35,458 nucleotides of DNA. Source: Elysia marginata (Eukaryota > Mollusca > Gastropoda > Plakobranchidae). Shown here piece after piece: positions 24,101 to 30,100 of this stretch (its first letter is position 1; every line of letters starts with the position of its first letter). The translations under genes and the position numbers were made by a program. The DNA is taken from contig BMAT01007972.1 of NCBI GenBank assembly GCA_019649035.1, positions 329,630 through 365,087 on the forward strand, in the 5' to 3' direction. The notes beneath the pieces were generated by a model. It did no database searches. It was not told the DNA's origin and saw only the letters and a program-made list of their open reading frames with translations.

Positions 24101-27100
24101 GGAGGTAACTCTCACCGGATCTAGGCCCAGAACATCAATTCAAAATTTGAATATCCAGAGATCTTTAGGTTCTTCATCTTGATTTTTTAGATCTATCTAT
24201 ATCAATATTTTAGATATAAATCTAAATCCCAACGTAACTTTATTACCCTGGTAATTACACTAAAATATCTAGAATCCACATTTAAATATCTAGATCTCGA
24301 TCCAGAGTCAGATCTAGGCCTATTCTAGAACTAAATCTTTGTGTTAAACACAACACTAATGATAATTTGATTTTATTTTCAAAATAATATTCCAGAATCT
24401 AGAAATGTAGAACCTGATGGAAAGTTTTAACGCTGTGATTCCACAATTATTTTCCCTTAACTTGGGCTTTTAGATCTTGAAACTGCACCTAGAAACAGTG
24501 CTATTGGATCTTACACGGATGACTTTGTCTACCCAGAAATTCTTCGCAATTGATGCAAGTACAATTATATACCAGTACAAAAGTCCACCGGCTTTCCTCA
24601 CAAATTTTTAAGTTACTTTGTTGCAATTAGATCTGTTATGATACACCCCCTCATACTGTTCGTATTTTTTTTAGGTACTTCAACTAGTTTTCACCAATAC
24701 TCAGAATTACATCAGCGGTCACAATTATAATTGATGACATGGTCACAAGAGCTATTTTCTTAATCACGGTGTTTTTCGCTCGCATATCTTACTGTCAAAT
24801 CCACCGCTGAAAACCCTAATACTCTACAATTTTTTTATGATACTTATTTCTCATTAATCAAAATAAAAATTTCCAAGAAGATACTATGGCACAAGAAATG
24901 TTCAACTTGAGAGCGATTTCCTTTAATGAACGATAGTGCAAACTGCAGATATTGGTTTTAAATTTGTATTTACTTCGAAGGTGCATTTTTGTGACAATTT
25001 GAAGTGAGTTGGAAACGTTTTCTTTAAAACATTTAGGTTTGGAAAAATTCTTGGCGAACATTTTTCTGCAGTGAAGACTAATGATAAAAAAATAATACAA
25101 AACAACAAGAGAATAGATAGATGTTCTCACTGAGTATACATAACTTCCCCTCGTAGCCTGAATCACATCCGAAATGACAAGTCCCATTGACATGATGGCA
25201 GGAGTTATTTAATCCAGCACAGTGTTCACTGCATTTATGCTCACATCTTTCACCAAAGAAGCCAATGTCACATGCTGTAGGAAAGCAAAATGTTTTCCAT
25301 TTAAACGGTTTCCTGCATTTTAACTTGGAATGCACAGTGATTTTTCTTCGAGAGTAAAAGCAATTCTCACAGGTTTTTATGAATTGGAAGGGTCCATTTT
25401 AATAAGCTCCACATCTTTTAAGATTATCAACGGTCGTTAGTCTCATATCTTCGTTTTTCACCCGGTTTCTCAATTCTTTAACATAGAGCGTAAAATAGTT
25501 ACCAATTAGATAAATCAAGCAAAAAGAAGTAATTTTCATTTGTAAAAGTATGACTACATTTTAACAAACAACAAAATATTGTATATTGTCTCACCCTCTG
25601 TGCATAAACCTCCTTGGTAGCCTGGATCACAACCCAGGTCACAAATTCCGTTGACATGATGGCAGGTGTTGTTGCTTCCAGCACAGCGTTCACTGCAGTT
25701 ATTCTCACATCTTTCGCCAAAGAAACTGGTGCTGCATACTTCAAAAAGAAAAACTTTTCACCAATATTTTTTGAAATATTCTAACGAATGCTCTTGAGGA
25801 AGAAATTATTTAGGATTGAAAGAAAATTCCAGGTCATGAAATATCGACCTTTACCAGGAAAGACTTCTATAGCAAAAACCACTCATATGAGCACGCCTAA
25901 GGTGAGTTATCTCTTCTAAAATTACATAGAAACATATTTTCACCGATTGTAATTAGGCAGTTTGGCTGCTGTAGGTCTTGTACATTGACCATGATTTTAC
26001 ATTTATCCTTTTTTTTTCAAAATCAGTATTGAACATTTTTAAAAAGAAATGGCGGGAAATAGTTTTTATTTTTCTACAAACTGTGTTTGTAACAATGATA
26101 CATGGCCAAACACATTTTTAATAATATACTCACCTTCTGTGCATAAGTCTCCCTGAAACCCTGGATCACATCCCAGGTCACATGATCCGTTGATATGATT
26201 GCAGGGATTGCCGTCTCCAGCACAATGTTCACTACATTTGCTCCTACATTCATCACCGTAGTAACCAAAGTCACACACTGAAGAAGCAAATCAAATTTTT
26301 TTCAAGAAAAGTATATATTTTAGCTCCAAAAGTACAGACGAAACAAGTGATCTATTGGCTTTACGCCTTCGTCAGACAAAAAAAAATAAATAGAAACGTA
26401 TAAAACATTTAAATAAATAGGCACAGGACTAACAATAAAAGAAAACAAAAAAAATTATTTGAAACAATATAAAATAAGTATGATGAGAACAGAAAAGCAA
26501 AGTAGGAAGATATAAAATGTACCTAGAATAGTAGAAATCTAGATATAAATCTACAAAGTTTCATTTACACTGAAAAAGCAGTGTAATTGTTTTAGTAAAT
26601 TTTTGTTACCTTTGGAACGGTTTCAAGTTTACTATCAAATTAAGTTTTTGAGTTGTAATAAAATCATTACAGGCAATATCCAGATATCATTTTATAATTG
26701 AAAACAAACGATTGCCAAATAAATTCATATTGTATTTTTTTAATTTTTTTAAGGGCCATGTTAATAACAAATGTCTCTGTCGTAAAGTAGAAAATTTAAC
26801 GCAAGTTTGCTCACACACATCATTAACCTGTGTAGGATATAAGTAGAAAATTTGGGGAAAGAAAATTTAAGACATCTTTGTCTGTATACCTATACTTTTA
26901 AAATCGGGACACAATGAGACTCTATTTATCATCAGGCCTCTTAGTATGTTTTATTTTTCACTTTCGTTGGACGTGAAAATGTGCCATAATGGAATCAGTT
27001 ATGACTTCTGAGAACAAAGAATCTTACTTTACTAGGCATGACTGAAGAGTCCTGCCTCGTGTGCAAAATTTTTTTTATTAACTGAAATTAGTTCCATCAA

Positions 27101-30100
27101 TTTTGGAAAAATTTTCCCAGCATGTAAATTCACTGCTCATCAAACAAGGTTCACCTGTAACGTTACATAATATTATGTGTTGTTTTGCTCAAAACTTCAC
27201 ATTAGGTCCCGTTCGAATATGGTTAGTTAGTTAAGTTAGTTAATGCCCGTCCACTGCGACGTCAACTGACATGTCCGCCTGGGCTGATCTGTATATTGCT
27301 GTCGTCAGGTGCTTCCAGTCAGATCTGTTATGTGCTTTGTCGCGAAGGTGGTCAAGGTCTGTAATTGAATGTAATCTAGTTGGCCAGTGATCGTTGTTGT
27401 GACTCTTGAGGTCTCGCCGTAGTGTAGTCACAATCGACGTTTTTGGTCGGCTTCGTTGTTTGCTTCCCTCCGTCATGAAGTAATTAGTCATTGCAACGTT
27501 GGGTGGTGTATTGATGGCCTGTCTTAAAATATGGCCGAAAAGTCGCCATCGCGCTTGGAGAATGGTTAAAGATATGGGAGTTTCACCTGTCTTCTGATAA
27601 AGAGTCTTGTTTTTGATAACTGTGGGATATTTGATATTGAGGATTGTTCTTAATTGCCTGCAGTGGAAAGTGTTTAATTTGTGTTCTTCTTGCTTTGTCA
27701 GAGACCATGTGCCTCAGTTATAGATCTACAGAAGTATTGACTTCACGAGTGCTCGGTATAGGTTTAGTTTGAATATAAGGGTAAAAAAAAAATCCGCAGC
27801 ATTAAAGACTTATTTTGAAGCAATGTGCCATAAATCAGTTATTGAATGCAGAAGGGATTTCGCCAGTTGATGTTCAATGGTTTATGAAGAATGTCTCCGG
27901 TGTAGATGTGAGCACAGTTACAAGCTGGATGAATAGATTGAGCGGTGACGACATGGTTAAAATAGGTCTGCAAGACCACTTTCATTGTGTGATCGACCCG
28001 TCACTTTGACAGATGCTGATTATCATGTAAAAGTAAACTAGCTTTCGTGAAAACTATCATATCAAACAGCGAGATGTGCTGAAGGCAATGGCATTTCTTC
28101 TGATTGGGTACATCCTAGGCTACGGCGGCCTACGGTACACCGCTAATCAACAATGAGACACTGGTTTTATGCCTTCATCATGACAACATTCGCCCATCAA
28201 ACCAAAGGAGGGAGACTCAATATACCCTGGTTTGACTCAAAATTCCGGGAAATTCTACCTCGTCCTCCCTATAATCCGTACTCTACACATTGGACATGTT
28301 TCCTATTTGCAAGCTTAAAGAACAGAAAAATTGAAATCATTCCACAGATCACTATGAAATTGCGCTGGTATGCTTAGGTTGTACATAGGATAATAAGCTG
28401 AATTTTTTGCCGACGGACAATGATCATTGACAAGATGTTTTCTGTCGACGAGCTTTAAGCAAAATTAAAATGAAATCATTACACTGGCTGCCATAAAGTT
28501 TATTGTTGACTATTTGTAAAATATTAAGGGGGCTTCATAGAGAAAATGGTATCCCAAGCTTTTATTCCTTGTATGAATTTTATTTATGAGATCATCGGTT
28601 TGGAAACAGTGGTCAAAAAGGTAGGTCTTTTTGGTCACCCCTTTTTTTGTGTGCCAACAATTAACGTTGTAATTGGGATTTTTTTTAAGCACGTAAAATA
28701 CGTTTTGCAGGCCTTGCAACGTGCCACGATCCAGTAATTGTAGTTTTAAAGGACCAAAAATCTTAAGGATTTTGAAACCAAAGTATAATACTTTAAAAAC
28801 AAACTCGGCCTCAATGACAACACAAAAAAACACCCTGAACCCCTAAATAACATTTTGGAAAGATGATTAAATAAAGATGTTGGTAAAACTATGCATAAAA
28901 AGCCTCAAGAGGCTTTCTTTGTGTCAAGATGTTGAACAGTTTTCAAGTACTGGTACTTACTTTGTATGCACAAGTCTCCCTGAAACCCTGGGTCACATCC
29001 CAGGTCACAAGAACCGTTGATATGGTTGCAGAAACTGTTATCTCCAGCACAATGATCACTGCAGTTACTCCTGCATTCTTCACCGTAATAACCGACGTCG
29101 CATACTATAAAAGATAGGCGGGTATATGCAGTTCATAAGTAAAAATCTATTAATCATTCAAATTTTTATTTTGGTAAACGTTGACTTTAAGTGTAATTAA
29201 AATTCATTAAAGCAATATTTTTTTTTCAAATTCAGTTCATATAGGCATTCCGCTTAAAGAGCATAATATTGATGACAGCATTAAATATCATGTAGGCCGT
29301 TGCGAAAACTTTTTAGAGATTTAAAATACGATTACTTTAAAAGTTCCAAAAACGGCCACGGGATTTTATCTTTTTTTTACATCAAATCAAAGGACAAGTT
29401 TTTAAAAAGTCTTCCTGTCTTTTTAAACATCAACGGTTATCGTGTAAGTATTTTAAAGTGTAAAACTTATATTGTGTAAGATAAGTTTTAATATAATTTT
29501 ATAAACGTTCACCCTGTGTGCATTGTGCAAGCTGGTAGCCTGGATCACAATCCAGGTCACATGACCCACTGACATGATGGCAGGAGTTTTCCTCTCCAGC
29601 GCAGTGTTCACTGCAGTTGCTTCCACATCCTTTTCCAAAGTATCCGATGTCGCATTCTAAAACAGTGAAAAATTATTGTTGCGTATTGATTCTATAGAAA
29701 TACCCTTGATTCTTTTCCTTTCAGAATATGCATAGATTAGGTTCAGAATGAGTCTGTACAGTATATAACGACTTAAGTTTGAGCCGTTTTTAGTGATTTT
29801 ATCAACCCTCAATAATTTGAACCCCGCATTTTTAAACTTTTATTCGAACTGCTTTTAGGTTTTAGATTTATCCTACGGAAAACAATAACTTATAATGTTT
29901 TTAGTTTAAACAGACATGGCCACAAAGACTTTCTATGGCCAAGTAAAATGTACACATATTTAATCTAAAATACCAAGTCATTCAATTATAATAAATAATT
30001 ATATGGTTTTTACCTAGAGTACATAAATCTCCTTGGTAGCCCGGATCGCAACCTAGGTCACACTTCCCACTGACATGATGACAGGAGTTATTTTCTCCAG

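Noticed and set aside
28899-28920. Palindrome aaagcctcaagaggcttt followed by T-rich sequence, like an intrinsic terminator
   Set aside because: The locus is eukaryotic, and the stem-loop is not at the end of any recognised transcript.
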